A stretch of 64,000 nt of DNA from Acidobacteriota bacterium (lineage in GTDB: Bacteria > Acidobacteriota > Vicinamibacteria > Vicinamibacterales > UBA2999), in NCBI GenBank assembly GCA_021730945.1, contig JAKFYH010000003.1, positions 62,001 through 126,000 on the forward strand, given 5' to 3'. Below are positions 1 through 10,273 of this stretch, one piece after another. The notes beneath the pieces are model-generated. The model did no database searches, was not told the DNA's origin, and saw only the letters and a program-made list of their open reading frames with translations. Each line of letters begins with the position of its first letter. The stretch's first letter is position 1. Both the position numbers and the translations under genes were made by a program.

Positions 1-135
1 TGCACGATTAAGCAGTCTCGCCCGTTGGACCGATAAGACGCTGGTAGGCTGGGGTTTGGCCGCCATGCGACCTCGTTCTCACCTATTCGTCGAGCTTGTT
101 CAAGGCCTGAGCGATAGACTAATATGGCACATAGA

Positions 136-190
136 GTCGTATTAAGTCGTATTACTCAAGTATCGATTACGATTTTGTCATGTAATCGAC
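136..190. promoter_or_regulatory. Repeat-rich leader upstream of the polysaccharide operon
   Basis: This AT-richer stretch lies just upstream of the likely first start codon of the operon (GTG at 202). It contains a 9-bp direct repeat, GTCGTATTA at 136-144 and 146-154 (10-bp spacing). It also contains a perfect 8-bp inverted repeat, TCGATTAC at 163-170 and GTAATCGA at 182-189, with an 11-nt loop. Its composition and position suit a regulator-binding site or mRNA leader hairpin. No regulator family is recognised and the promoter itself is not clear. Confidence 0.4.
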
Positions 191-201
191 AGGGCGAAGC
201 T

Positions 202-873
202 GTGGGCTACCCATCGATATTCGCGACCGGATTGGCGGTGCTGCTTGCCGTTGGGGCGGGGGCTTGTGCGGCGGCGCCGGACACGGGCCGTCGAATCGTG
301 CCGAGCTACGATGATTTCACCGGCCGGTTAGTGAGGCTCAGTGCCGACCAGGACGGTGATGGCCGCCTCGACCAATGGACCTACCTCGACGGCAATCGGC
401 CCCTTCGCGGTGAGGCCGACACCGATCGCGACGGCCGCATTGATCGTTGGGAGTATTTTGACGCCCAGGCGGCTCTGGTGTCGATCGGCACGTCGAGCCT
501 GAACGACGGCATCGAGGACACCTGGACCGAGCCGGCAGCGGCGGCGAATGGGCTGCTGCACGTGGCGTATTCGCGGCGGCGCGATCGCCAGCGCGATCGT
601 CATGAGTACTTCCGCGGCGCGGTTCTGGAGCGGGTCGAGGAAGACACCAATGCGGATGGCCGCATCGATCGGTGGGAACGCTACGAGGGGGCCGTCCTGC
701 GGGAGGCCGCGTTTGACACCATGCTGTCGGGTCGTCCGGCCGACCGGCGCGTGCTCTACGACGATCGTGGCCGTTTCATGTATGTCGACGCCGATCCGGA
801 CGGCGATGGCCGGTTTGTACGTGTGCAAGGTGACGAGGCCGCGCCCGCGCGCCCTCCTGGAGTGTTCGAATGA
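202..873 (+). CDS. Lipoprotein with Asp-rich calcium-binding-like repeats
   Basis: Predicted secreted lipoprotein of 223 aa. I chose GTG 202 over ATG 124 because an AGGGCGAAG stretch precedes it and translation then begins directly with a signal peptide ending in the lipobox AGAC (Cys 22). Four Asp-rich repeats of the type DxDxDGRxDxW lie near residues 49, 73, 148 and 196. They resemble EF-hand or thrombospondin type-3 calcium loops and each is followed by a short aromatic strand. The stop overlaps the start of the next gene (ATGA), so it is translationally coupled to an outer-membrane barrel at the head of the export operon. A structural or calcium-sensing envelope role is inferred; no named family is recognised. 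Confidence 0.7.
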   Translation: MGYPSIFATGLAVLLAVGAGACAAAPDTGRRIVPSYDDFTGRLVRLSADQDGDGRLDQWTYLDGNRPLRGEADTDRDGRIDRWEYFDAQAALVSIGTSSLNDGIEDTWTEPAAAANGLLHVAYSRRRDRQRDRHEYFRGAVLERVEEDTNADGRIDRWERYEGAVLREAAFDTMLSGRPADRRVLYDDRGRFMYVDADPDGDGRFVRVQGDEAAPARPPGVFE

Positions 874-2126
874 TGGTTGCGCGACCCGCCCAGATCTCCG
901 TGGTGCTCGTCCTAATGATCATGGCCCTGCTTGGCGCCCCGGAGGCACTCCACGCCCAGGCGAATGTTGGCACCGGGCCGCTGACCGGAACGCTGGCCGA
1001 GACGGAGCCCACCTCGGGCGTGCTGTCCCTGGGCCGCATCAAGGTCGCGCCCGGCCTGATCATCCGCGAGATCGGGTGGGACTCGAACGTCTTCGACGAG
1101 CCGGACGCCGAGTCGCCGAAGGAGGACTACGTGGCGTCGTTCCAGCCTGACGCGTCGATCTTCACGCGACTCAGGCTGTTCAAGATCTCGGCCTACGCCG
1201 GGTCGGAGTTGACCTACTACAAGAAGTACGCCAGCGAGCAATCGGTGGGCCATGCCTTGCGGGGACGCGTCGACATACTGCTCAGCCGTTTCCGGCCGTT
1301 CATTGGCGGGGGTCAAACCAAGTCGCGGACGCGGCCCAACGGCGAGATCGACGTGCGTGCCAATCGCAAGGAAGAAGAACTCTCCGGCGGCCTGTCGTTC
1401 GACCTGGGTGCGCACTCGCTCGTCTATGTCTCCGCGGTGCAGACCTATAACGGTTTTGAGAGCGCGGTTCAATCCGGCGTCGACCTCGGCGAGTCGCTGA
1501 CGCGTGACAGCTACCTCTATCAGGGTGGTGTCAGGACCGACCTGACGCCGCTGCTCACATTCACGCTGTCGGGCGGACTGCGCGAGGACCGTTTTCGCGC
1601 CGACCCCACCCGCGACAGTGACAGCCTGACCGCCTCCGCGCAATTCGGGTTTGCGCCGCAGGCCGTGGTCAGCGGCGGCGCGACGTTCAGCTACCGCAAG
1701 ATGAAGCCGGTCGACCCGCTGGTCACGCCGTTCGAAGGCATCCTGGGTTCGGTGACGCTGACCTATCCGTTCCTGGAAATCGGCCGCTTCAATTTCAGCC
1801 TGACGCGCAACATCGAGTATTCGTTTGACTCGGTCGAGGCCTATTTCCTCGAAAACACGGCCAACATCGCCTATACCCACCACCTGTTCGGGGTGGTTGA
1901 TGCGCAGGTCCGCGCCGGCCGTTCCTATTTCGACTATAGCGCCCGACCTACCTCGGCCGCCCGGACCGATACCCTGGATACGGTCGCGGGAAGCCTCGGT
2001 TATAATCTTCGCAACCGGACACGCGTTGCTGTGAACTACGAATACTCCCGCCGTCGATCGGAGCTGCTGGCCGAGCGCAACTACCAGCGGCGGCGCGCGT
2101 ATCTGTCGTGGTTGTTTGCGTTTTGA
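870..2126 (+). CDS. Outer-membrane beta-barrel protein (BBP2-like)
   Basis: Predicted 418-aa outer-membrane barrel. The N-terminus is a signal peptide ending near LHAQA (about residue 31). The rest alternates short polar and aromatic strands, and the protein ends in WLFAF, with the terminal Phe typical of BAM-inserted porins. Similar putative barrel porins occur in exopolysaccharide loci beside Wza-like proteins. It overlaps the upstream lipoprotein gene by 4 nt and ends 2 nt before the Wza-like gene. A role as polysaccharide exit channel or secretion accessory is inferred from position. An unrelated porin remains possible. Confidence 0.75.
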   Translation: MMVARPAQISVVLVLMIMALLGAPEALHAQANVGTGPLTGTLAETEPTSGVLSLGRIKVAPGLIIREIGWDSNVFDEPDAESPKEDYVASFQPDASIFTRLRLFKISAYAGSELTYYKKYASEQSVGHALRGRVDILLSRFRPFIGGGQTKSRTRPNGEIDVRANRKEEELSGGLSFDLGAHSLVYVSAVQTYNGFESAVQSGVDLGESLTRDSYLYQGGVRTDLTPLLTFTLSGGLREDRFRADPTRDSDSLTASAQFGFAPQAVVSGGATFSYRKMKPVDPLVTPFEGILGSVTLTYPFLEIGRFNFSLTRNIEYSFDSVEAYFLENTANIAYTHHLFGVVDAQVRAGRSYFDYSARPTSAARTDTLDTVAGSLGYNLRNRTRVAVNYEYSRRRSELLAERNYQRRRAYLSWLFAF

Positions 2127-2128
2127 TC

Positions 2129-2995
2129 ATGCTACATACATTGCTTTCGCTTGCCGTGTTCCTCGTGGTTCAGACCGCGGCGCCCCAGGGCCCGCGACCC
2201 GCGGCGCCCAAGCCGCAGTCGCCGCCGCAAGCCAGTGCCACCTACCTGATCGGTGCGACCGATGTCCTCAAGATCCGGGTGTTTGGTGAAGATCGCTACG
2301 ACGGCGACTACAACGTTGACGGCGACGGCACGATTACCTTTCCGATGATCGGCCGCCAACCGGTCGAGGGCAAGACCACCCGCCAGGTGGAGGACGACCT
2401 GACCAAGATGCTGGCGAACGGCTGGCTCAAGGACCCGCAGCTGTCGGTCGAAATCGGGTCCTATCGCAGCCGCTCGATCTTCGTCATTGGCGAGGTGCGG
2501 TCGCCCGGACGTTACACCATCGAAGGTCCGATGACGCTGCTCGAAGTGATCGGCCAGGCCGGCTCGCTGACGCCGGCCGCCAGCGACACCATCATCGTCC
2601 AGCGGTTTGAGAACGGCATTGCCGCGGCCCTCACCGCGCCGCCGGTCGCCGGCGATCCGCGGGCGAACGAAATCATGCGCGTCAGTCACGAAGAACTCCA
2701 GCAGGGCCGGATGACCGCCAACATCCTGCTCCAGGACAGCGATGTCATTTTCGTGCCGCCGGCCGAGCGCTTCTACGTGACCGGGTTTGTCAAGACCCCG
2801 GGAGCGTTTCCGCTCAAGCCGGGCATGACCGTGCGGCAGGCGATTGCGGTCGCCGGTGGCATTAGTGAACGAGGTTCGACCCGCCGGCTCAAGATCATGC
2901 GGATCGTCAACGGCAAGGAAGAAGAAATCGGCGTCGACATGGCGGACATCGTCAAGCCGAACGACACTATCCGCGTCCCGCAGCGTTTGATCTAG
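2129..2995 (+). CDS. Polysaccharide export protein, Wza/GumB-like (SLBB)
   Basis: Predicted periplasmic/outer-membrane export component of 288 aa. After a signal peptide and a Pro-rich linker, the poly_export domain is recognisable from YLIGATDVLKI and the FPMIGRQPVEGKT region, followed by SLBB-like segments (IFVIGEVRSPG and FYVTGFVKTPG). The start at ATG 2129 avoids overlap with the upstream gene; an in-frame GTG at 2108 is the alternative. Unlike classical Wza there is no Cys in the signal region, so it looks like a cleaved periplasmic protein rather than a lipoprotein. It sits between the barrel gene and the ABC exporter genes. Confidence 0.87.
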   Translation: MLHTLLSLAVFLVVQTAAPQGPRPAAPKPQSPPQASATYLIGATDVLKIRVFGEDRYDGDYNVDGDGTITFPMIGRQPVEGKTTRQVEDDLTKMLANGWLKDPQLSVEIGSYRSRSIFVIGEVRSPGRYTIEGPMTLLEVIGQAGSLTPAASDTIIVQRFENGIAAALTAPPVAGDPRANEIMRVSHEELQQGRMTANILLQDSDVIFVPPAERFYVTGFVKTPGAFPLKPGMTVRQAIAVAGGISERGSTRRLKIMRIVNGKEEEIGVDMADIVKPNDTIRVPQRLI

Positions 2996-3003
2996 TTCCT
3001 TCA

Positions 3004-3028
3004 CCTGGCGGGCGTCCCGTCCGCCAGG
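3004..3028 (+). other. Intergenic hairpin between export-protein and permease genes
   Basis: Perfect 8-bp inverted repeat CCTGGCGG (3004-3011) and CCGCCAGG (3021-3028) with a 9-nt loop. It occupies most of the 49-nt gap before the permease gene. There is no T-tract, so it may be an mRNA-stabilising or attenuating hairpin rather than a full terminator. Confidence 0.45.
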
Positions 3029-3044
3029 CGCTTCCGAGCGCCAA

Positions 3045-3857
3045 TTGAAAATCGTCATCGAACCCGGCCGCGCGGCCGCGCACTACTGGCGCGATCTGTG
3101 GCGCTATCGCGAGCTCATGTCCTTCCTGGCATGGCGCGATATCACCGTGCGCTACAAGCAGACCGCGATCGGCGTGGCCTGGGCGATCATCCGCCCCGCG
3201 CTGACGCTGCTGGTGTTTGTGGCGTTCCGGCGCATGGCGGGATTGACCGCCGGCGCGGTTCCCGACGTCATTCTCGTGCTGGCCGCGGTCCTGCCCTGGC
3301 AGTTCTTCTCGACCGCCCTGTCCGAGTCGGCCGCCAGCCTGATCAGCAACACCGGCCTGATCTCGAAGGTCTACTTCCCGCGGATGATCGTCCCGGCCTC
3401 CGCCGTGGTCACCGCCTTCGTCGACTTTGTCGTGACGCTGGCGCTGCTGGCGGTCCTGATGGCGTGGTACGGCGTGACGCCGGACGTCCGCCTGTGGGCG
3501 TTGCCGCTGTTCGTGCTGCAGGCCGGCGCCCTGGCGTTCGGCCTCGGCCTCGGCCTGGCTGCGCTGTCGGTGACCTTCCGGGATTTCCGCTACGTCGTGC
3601 CGTTCGCGGTCCAGCTCGGCCTGTTCGTCTCGCCGGTGGCGTTCGCGACGTCGCAGGTGCCGGCGGCGTGGCGCACAATCTACTCGCTCAATCCCCTGGT
3701 GGGCATCATCGACGGCTTTCGCTGGTCGATTCTCGGCGGCCGCGTCCCGATTGATGCCGCGGTGATGGCGATGTCGGTGGCCGTGACGCTGGTCGCGCTG
3801 GTGGCGGGCACGTGGTACTTCCGCCGCACTGAACGGGGATTTGCCGATGCCATCTGA
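3045..3857 (+). CDS. wzm: ABC-2 polysaccharide export permease (Wzm-like)
   Basis: Inner-membrane permease of 270 aa, the usual size for Wzm/KpsM. The N-terminus has the characteristic amphipathic segment and the motif LAWRDITVRYKQT, followed by about six hydrophobic segments between residues 50 and 265. It would move undecaprenyl-linked polysaccharide, or a glycolipid, across the inner membrane with the ATPase encoded next. The start is TTG 3045, giving MKIVIEPG; no better in-frame start precedes the conserved region. The ATPase gene begins 9 nt downstream. Confidence 0.9.
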   Translation: MKIVIEPGRAAAHYWRDLWRYRELMSFLAWRDITVRYKQTAIGVAWAIIRPALTLLVFVAFRRMAGLTAGAVPDVILVLAAVLPWQFFSTALSESAASLISNTGLISKVYFPRMIVPASAVVTAFVDFVVTLALLAVLMAWYGVTPDVRLWALPLFVLQAGALAFGLGLGLAALSVTFRDFRYVVPFAVQLGLFVSPVAFATSQVPAAWRTIYSLNPLVGIIDGFRWSILGGRVPIDAAVMAMSVAVTLVALVAGTWYFRRTERGFADAI

Positions 3858-3866
3858 GCCCACGCG

Positions 3867-5103
<1,237 letters not shown>

Positions 5104-5111
<8 letters not shown>

Positions 5112-6108
5112 CCCGCAACTGACCGTCTGCATCCCGGCCTACAACCAGCCGGAGTATCTCGCCGAGGCGCTCGAAAGCCTGTGTGATCAAGGCTTGTCTC
5201 GATCGCAGTACCTCGTCGCCGTCGCCGACGATGCGTCGCCGCTGCCGCTGGCGGCGGTGGTGGAATCATTTCAGTCGCGCCTGCAGGTGGTCTACGCGCG
5301 TCATCCCGGCAACATCGGCCACCTCGCCAACTGGGATGCCGCGTGGCAGCTCACCGCCACTCCGTACGTGTCCTTCCTTTCTCACGACGACGTGGTGGCG
5401 CCCGGCCAGTTGGGCCGGGCCCTGGCGGCGATCGCCGGCCAGCCCGACGCGGTCCTGGTGTCGTCACTTGCGCTTTACCAGAACCACCCCGGATCGCTGA
5501 CCACGGTGCTGCAGGGATGTTTCCTGCGCGGCGCCGGCGCGTCGTTCACCAAGCCTTACCGATGGACCCAGGCCGAGTGGATGGGCCTGGCATTGGCAGC
5601 GACGCCGATGTCGATCGTCGGGTCGGTGTTCCAGGTTGACGCGTTTCGCCGCTGCCGCGACTGGACCGGCTTTCCGATCTGGCACGATCGGCTGATGCTG
5701 GGCGAAATGGGCCGGCATGGTCAGGTGATCTCGTTGCCGTGGATCGGCGGCCACTATCGCACCGGTGCGGGGCAGTTGAGCCGCGCACTGTGGCAGCCCG
5801 ACATGAGCGAATTCCAGCAGGCCACCGCCGTGGTCCTGGGCTGGTGCGATCGCGACGGCATCCCGGTGCGGGAGTTCTGGGTCGATCACATCTGCGCCGC
5901 CACCGCCGACGATCGAATTCTCTACCTGCGCATGCTGCATGCCGCGCTCGACGCGCCGACCTACCGGGATATCAGGCAGCGCTGTGAGGCGCGGCTGCAG
6001 ACCCGGTTGCACCTCGGGGGACGCATGAACCGGCTCGGCATCCCCGCGCCGGTCGCCGCGCTGCTGCAACTCGCCGAGCGGCTGATCGAACGCCGGAGAT
6101 CCTCATGA
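5104..6108 (+). CDS. Glycosyltransferase family 2
   Basis: Predicted cytoplasmic-face GT-A glycosyltransferase of 334 aa. The N-terminal motif [13 protein letters not shown], the aspartates in VADDAS and the DxD-like [10 protein letters not shown] segment are standard GT2 features. The start at ATG 5104 follows the Wzt reading frame with an 8-nt overlap (ATGGCTAG); an in-frame ATG at 5086 is possible but deeper in wzt. The sugar and acceptor cannot be told from sequence. Confidence 0.85.
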
Positions 6109-7166
6109 AAACCATTCTCGTCACCGGTTCGTCCGGCCTGATCGGCTCTGAAGTCTGCACCTACTTTGCCCGGGAGCTGGGCTTTACCGTGCACGGCGTC
6201 GACAACAACCAGCGCGAGGTGTTCTTCGGGCCTCAGGGCAATACGCGCTGGAACCAGCAGCGGCTCGAGCGCGAGTTGAAGGGGTTCACCCACCACGAGC
6301 TGGACATTCGCGATCGGCAGGGCGTCCTCGACCTGGTGGCGGCGCTTCGCCCGCAGGTGATCGTGCATGCGGCGGCGCAGCCCAGCCACGACAAGGCGGC
6401 GGCGATTCCCTTCGACGACTTCGACACCAACGCCGGCGGCACCTTGAACCTGCTCGAGGCGGCGCGCCGGGCCTGCCCCGAATCGCCGTTCATTCACATG
6501 TCGACCAACAAGGTCTACGGTGACGCCCCCAACCTGATCCCGCTCACCGAACTCGACACCCGGTGGGACTACGCCGACCCGGCGTTTGCGCACGGCATTC
6601 CTGAGAGCTTCACCATCGACCAGTCGAAGCACTCGCTGTTCGGCGCTTCCAAGGTGGCCGCTGACGTCATGGTGCAGGAGTACGGACGCTATTTCGACAT
6701 GCCGACCTGTTGCCTGCGGGGCGGGTGCCTCACCGGTCCCAACCACTCAGGGGTCGAGCTGCACGGGTTCCTGTCGTACCTCGTAAAGTGCAATGTCGAG
6801 GGCCGGCCGTACACCGTGTTCGGCTACCAGGGCAAGCAGGTGCGCGACAACATTCACGCCCTCGACGTGACGCGGTTCATTGCCGCGTTTGCCGCGTCGC
6901 CGCGAAGCGGCGAGGTCTACAACCTGGGCGGCGGGCGCGGCAACTCGTGCTCGATCCTGGAGGCGTTTGCCATGACCGAAGCCATGACCGGCAAGGCTCA
7001 GGTTCATACCTACGTCGACCAGAACCGCGTGGGCGATCACATCTGCTACTACTCCGACCTGCGCAAGATGCGGGCGCACTACCCGGGCTGGGACATCACC
7101 AAGTCGCTATCCCAGACGGTGCGCGAGATCGTCGATGCCTGGCAGGGCGCCCGGGCGCATGCCTGA
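6105..7166 (+). CDS. NAD-dependent epimerase/dehydratase, CDP-tyvelose-epimerase-like
   Basis: Extended SDR enzyme of 353 aa. It has the NAD-binding glycine motif [10 protein letters not shown] at the N-terminus and STNKVYGD in the core, the latter recalling CDP-paratose/tyvelose 2-epimerases. It probably modifies a nucleotide sugar for this polysaccharide. The expected YxxxK catalytic tyrosine is replaced by Phe in HSLFGASK, although the Lys and upstream Ser/Thr are kept. This may be normal for its subfamily or may mark a changed chemistry. It overlaps the preceding glycosyltransferase by 4 nt (ATGA) and the following gene by 8 nt. Confidence 0.78.
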   Translation: MKTILVTGSSGLIGSEVCTYFARELGFTVHGVDNNQREVFFGPQGNTRWNQQRLERELKGFTHHELDIRDRQGVLDLVAALRPQVIVHAAAQPSHDKAAAIPFDDFDTNAGGTLNLLEAARRACPESPFIHMSTNKVYGDAPNLIPLTELDTRWDYADPAFAHGIPESFTIDQSKHSLFGASKVAADVMVQEYGRYFDMPTCCLRGGCLTGPNHSGVELHGFLSYLVKCNVEGRPYTVFGYQGKQVRDNIHALDVTRFIAAFAASPRSGEVYNLGGGRGNSCSILEAFAMTEAMTGKAQVHTYVDQNRVGDHICYYSDLRKMRAHYPGWDITKSLSQTVREIVDAWQGARAHA

Positions 7167-8343
7167 GACCCGCTGGCCCCGCCTGTTGTATGTCGCCGAC
7201 GTCCAGGTCGAAGCCACGCAGCACGGCTCAGCCCTGATTTACCGGGCGCTCGAGGAGTACCCGTCCGATCGCTTGCGGCTGGTTGAGACGGGCATGCCGT
7301 CCAGCCCGGGCCGTCGCCTGCCGGGTGTGTCGTATGCGGAGGTACCCCTGGCGCGCCGGCGGCTCCTCAATTCGCGCGCGCACGGCTGGTACTCGGCCTG
7401 GCTCACGTGGCGGGCCACGGCGCACGCCGGCAGGGTTCTGTCAGCCGTGCCTGGGTTTCGGCCGGAGGCTGTCGCCACCGTCGGTCACGGTTTCGGCTGG
7501 GCGACCGCGCAGGCGGTCGCCGACCGGCTGCAGGTGCCGCTCCACTTTATCGTCCACGACGACTGGCCCCGGCTGTCGGGGATGCCCTCGTGGGCGTTGC
7601 CGTGGCTGGACCGCACGTTCGCCGGTGTCTATCGCGCCGCCGCGACCCGGCTGTGTGTCTCGCCGTTCATGGCCGAAGTCTACCAAGCCCGCTACGGCGC
7701 GGCTGGCAGCGTCATGTACCCGTCGCGGTCGACTGCCTGCCCGGTGTTCGAGGCCAAGGCGCCCAGGACCATTGGCGACGACGACTTGGTGATTGGCTAC
7801 GGCGGCAACAGCGGGCCGGAGATGATGTCGTGCTTGACGGCGCTGGCGGCAACCCTGGCCGGGCGTCGCGCCCGGCTGGAGGTATTCGGGCCGTTCGACG
7901 CCGGCGCGCAGGCGCACTTGCTGGCGCGCTCAACCGCCATCACCTTTCACGGCCTGGTCCCGTTCCAGCAGATGATCCAGGGGCTGCGCGCGACCTCCGA
8001 TGTGTTGTTTGTGCCGATGAGCTTTGCCGAGGCCGACCGAGACAACCAGGTGGTGTCGTTTCCCAGCAAGCTGGCCGACTACACCGCCACGGGGCTGCCG
8101 CTGCTCGTCTATGGTCCCTCGTACTCGTCGCTCGTGCGCTGGACGCGCGACCAGGGCGAGGCCGGTGAAGTCGTGGTCGAGAGCGGCGACGCCGCGCTCG
8201 GAGCCGCGCTCGATCGTCTGCGTGCCGGCCACGACCGTCGTGGCGAGCTGGCCGTGCGGGCGGTACGAGCGGGGCGCGCGTGTTTTGACGCCGCCCGTGG
8301 CCGACAGGCATTTGCCGCGGCCCTGCAGGGACGCTCGCAGTGA
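7159..8343 (+). CDS. GT-B fold glycosyltransferase
   Basis: Predicted glycosyltransferase of 394 aa with two Rossmann-like halves. The C-terminal half contains [11 protein letters not shown], a donor-domain start, and [15 protein letters not shown], which matches the donor-site loop of GT4-type enzymes. An N-terminal hydrophobic strand ([12 protein letters not shown]) replaces the usual GxxGG opening, so it is a divergent member. The start at ATG 7159 overlaps the epimerase gene by 8 nt; an in-frame start at 7135 is less likely. The gene at 11251 is similar in its C-terminal loop. Confidence 0.75.
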   Translation: MPETRWPRLLYVADVQVEATQHGSALIYRALEEYPSDRLRLVETGMPSSPGRRLPGVSYAEVPLARRRLLNSRAHGWYSAWLTWRATAHAGRVLSAVPGFRPEAVATVGHGFGWATAQAVADRLQVPLHFIVHDDWPRLSGMPSWALPWLDRTFAGVYRAAATRLCVSPFMAEVYQARYGAAGSVMYPSRSTACPVFEAKAPRTIGDDDLVIGYGGNSGPEMMSCLTALAATLAGRRARLEVFGPFDAGAQAHLLARSTAITFHGLVPFQQMIQGLRATSDVLFVPMSFAEADRDNQVVSFPSKLADYTATGLPLLVYGPSYSSLVRWTRDQGEAGEVVVESGDAALGAALDRLRAGHDRRGELAVRAVRAGRACFDAARGRQAFAAALQGRSQ

Positions 8344-9344
8344 GCACGGCCAGTGGCGCCGCCGACGTGCGCGTGTATCTATTCACGTACCGTCGCAACC
8401 ACCTGCTGCCGCGCGCCCTGCATAGCCTGCTGGCACAGACCCACACCAACTGGGTTTGCGAGTTACACAACGACGATCCGGCCGATCCGTATCCGGCGGC
8501 GCTGGTCGCCGAGGTCAACGACGCACGGGTCACCTGCATCACGCACTCCAGTAACCTTGGCCCCACGCGCAGCTTCAATCACGCCTTCCGCCCGGTGCGC
8601 GAACCATTTGTCAGCCTGCTCGAGGACGACAACTGGTGGGAGCCTGAACTGCTGGCACGGTTGCTCGCCGCCATCGAACCGCATCCCGCGATCAATGTGG
8701 CCTGGGGCAACAGTCACTTGTGGCACGAGACGGCCGAGGGCGGCTGGCTGCGCGACGGCACCATCTGGCCGGTGAGTGATGCCGATCCCGTCACCATCTT
8801 CGAGGTGCCCGATCCGCTGCAGGCCTGTCGCGCCATTCATTCCCATGGCGCGATGGTGTTGAGAGTGACACCCGAGACGATGGTGCCGTGCCCGGCATCG
8901 ATGCCGATTTTCGCCATTGAACCCATTCGCGAACGCGTCTATCCCGGGTCGCTATTGCTGGTTCGCGAACCCCTCGCCAACTTCGCGATCACCCGCGAGT
9001 CGTGGCGGAGCGAAACTGCCGACGAGAACATGCAAATTCTGGTGTTGCTGGCTGAGACGCTGATGATGACTTGCGCCGATGCCGGCGACTTCTACCGCCG
9101 CATGTGGGTGCACTGCCGCGGCGACCGCGGCCACAAGCACCGGGTGCTGGTGGTAGCCGGGGCCATGGCCGGACGCCTCTGGAGCGTCGTCAAGTCTGCT
9201 GGCGCCGCCGACCTCGCCCTGGTCGCAGGGTGGGCGCTGCGGCACCCACGCCGGATGGTCAACCTGTTCCGGGCGCGGCAGCGGTTTCCCGAGGTGTGGT
9301 CATTTCTGCGGGCGGCCGCCGAGGCGCGGATCGGCCAGGCATGA
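8340..9344 (+). CDS. Glycosyltransferase family 2
   Basis: GT-A type glycosyltransferase of 334 aa. It opens with VRVYLFTYRRNHLLPRAL, carries HNDDPADPYP as the nucleotide-sugar segment and LLEDDNWWEP as the DxD-like metal site. The GTG start at 8340 overlaps the stop of the upstream gene (GTGA). The C-terminal third is more hydrophobic and helical, as in membrane-associated GT2 enzymes. Donor and acceptor are unknown. Confidence 0.82.
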   Translation: MSTASGAADVRVYLFTYRRNHLLPRALHSLLAQTHTNWVCELHNDDPADPYPAALVAEVNDARVTCITHSSNLGPTRSFNHAFRPVREPFVSLLEDDNWWEPELLARLLAAIEPHPAINVAWGNSHLWHETAEGGWLRDGTIWPVSDADPVTIFEVPDPLQACRAIHSHGAMVLRVTPETMVPCPASMPIFAIEPIRERVYPGSLLLVREPLANFAITRESWRSETADENMQILVLLAETLMMTCADAGDFYRRMWVHCRGDRGHKHRVLVVAGAMAGRLWSVVKSAGAADLALVAGWALRHPRRMVNLFRARQRFPEVWSFLRAAAEARIGQA

Positions 9345-10273
9345 GGGATCGCATGCTGCTGGCCGCCTTGAAGGCCATACCGGTTTCGCTGGCGCGTCAC
9401 CTGATGTTCCTGCTGCGATCCCACCCCGAAGTGGCTGACGCCTGGGGCCATCACGTCCGGCCGATTCACTACTATGAACCGCTGCCGGATTTTCGTGAGA
9501 TTACGCCCGAGTCGGCGGGCCGGCGGCGCGAGCCACCCGCCATCGACTTCGACATGCCGGCGCAGCGGCAATGGCAGGCGCGCCTGGGCCGGGCCTACGG
9601 CGCCGAGTTGCAGGCGCTCGCCACCGCGGCCGATGGCTTCGATTTTCGTAACGGTTACTTCGATGGTCTCGACGCAGCGTTTTATTACGCGATCGTTCGC
9701 GACCGCAAGCCCCGCCGGGTTGTCGAAATCGGCTCCGGGTTCTCGACCCGCATCGCCGCCCGCGCCGTCCGCCGCAACCAGGATGAAGGGGCCCCGGCCG
9801 AGATTACCTGCATCGAGCCGTTCCCACAGCCACGGTTGCTCGACGCGGAGTTGCCGATCACGCTGGTGCGCGAGCGAGTCGAGCGCCTGCCGTTCGATCG
9901 ATTTGAGGCGCTCGAGGCCAACGACATCCTGTTCATCGACTCCAGCCACGCCGTCAAGTTTGGCGGCGACGTGTGCCGCGAGTTCCTTGAGATCCTGCCG
10001 CGGCTGAAACCTGGCGTGTGGATCCACGTGCACGACATCTTCTTCCCGCACGACTATCCGGCGGCCTGGCTGATCGACGACCGTCACGCCTGGACCGAAC
10101 AGTACCTGCTTGAGGCGTTCCTCGCCTTCAACCGCTCGTTCGCGCCAGCCTGCGCGGCTCACTGGCTGTGGTCGGACTTTGCCGATGACCTTGGTGCCGC
10201 CTGGCCGGAGGCCATCGTGTCGGCGACCGGGCCTCAGGGGCCGGCCAGTTTCTGGATGACGCGCGTTGAATAA
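9341..10273 (+). CDS. Class I SAM-dependent methyltransferase
   Basis: Predicted methyltransferase of 310 aa. The SAM-binding motif I is VVEIGSGFSTRIAA, followed by the acidic post-I segment TCIEPFPQP, the motif DILFIDSSHAVKFGGD and HVHDIFFPHDYP, a pattern of the Methyltransf_24 group. The ATG at 9341 overlaps the previous stop (ATGA). It may methylate a sugar residue of the polysaccharide; the acceptor is not predictable. Confidence 0.8.
   Translation: MRDRMLLAALKAIPVSLARHLMFLLRSHPEVADAWGHHVRPIHYYEPLPDFREITPESAGRRREPPAIDFDMPAQRQWQARLGRAYGAELQALATAADGFDFRNGYFDGLDAAFYYAIVRDRKPRRVVEIGSGFSTRIAARAVRRNQDEGAPAEITCIEPFPQPRLLDAELPITLVRERVERLPFDRFEALEANDILFIDSSHAVKFGGDVCREFLEILPRLKPGVWIHVHDIFFPHDYPAAWLIDDRHAWTEQYLLEAFLAFNRSFAPACAAHWLWSDFADDLGAAWPEAIVSATGPQGPASFWMTRVE

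Noticed and set aside
125-139. Possible sigma-54 promoter (TGGCAC) before the polysaccharide operon
   Set aside because: The -12 element after the required spacing reads GTCG rather than TTGC, so only half of the consensus is present.
912-1883. 323-codon - strand ORF opposite the outer-membrane barrel gene
   Set aside because: Arg/Asp-rich shadow without signal, motif or ribosome site; the + strand reading has signal peptide and C-terminal Phe.
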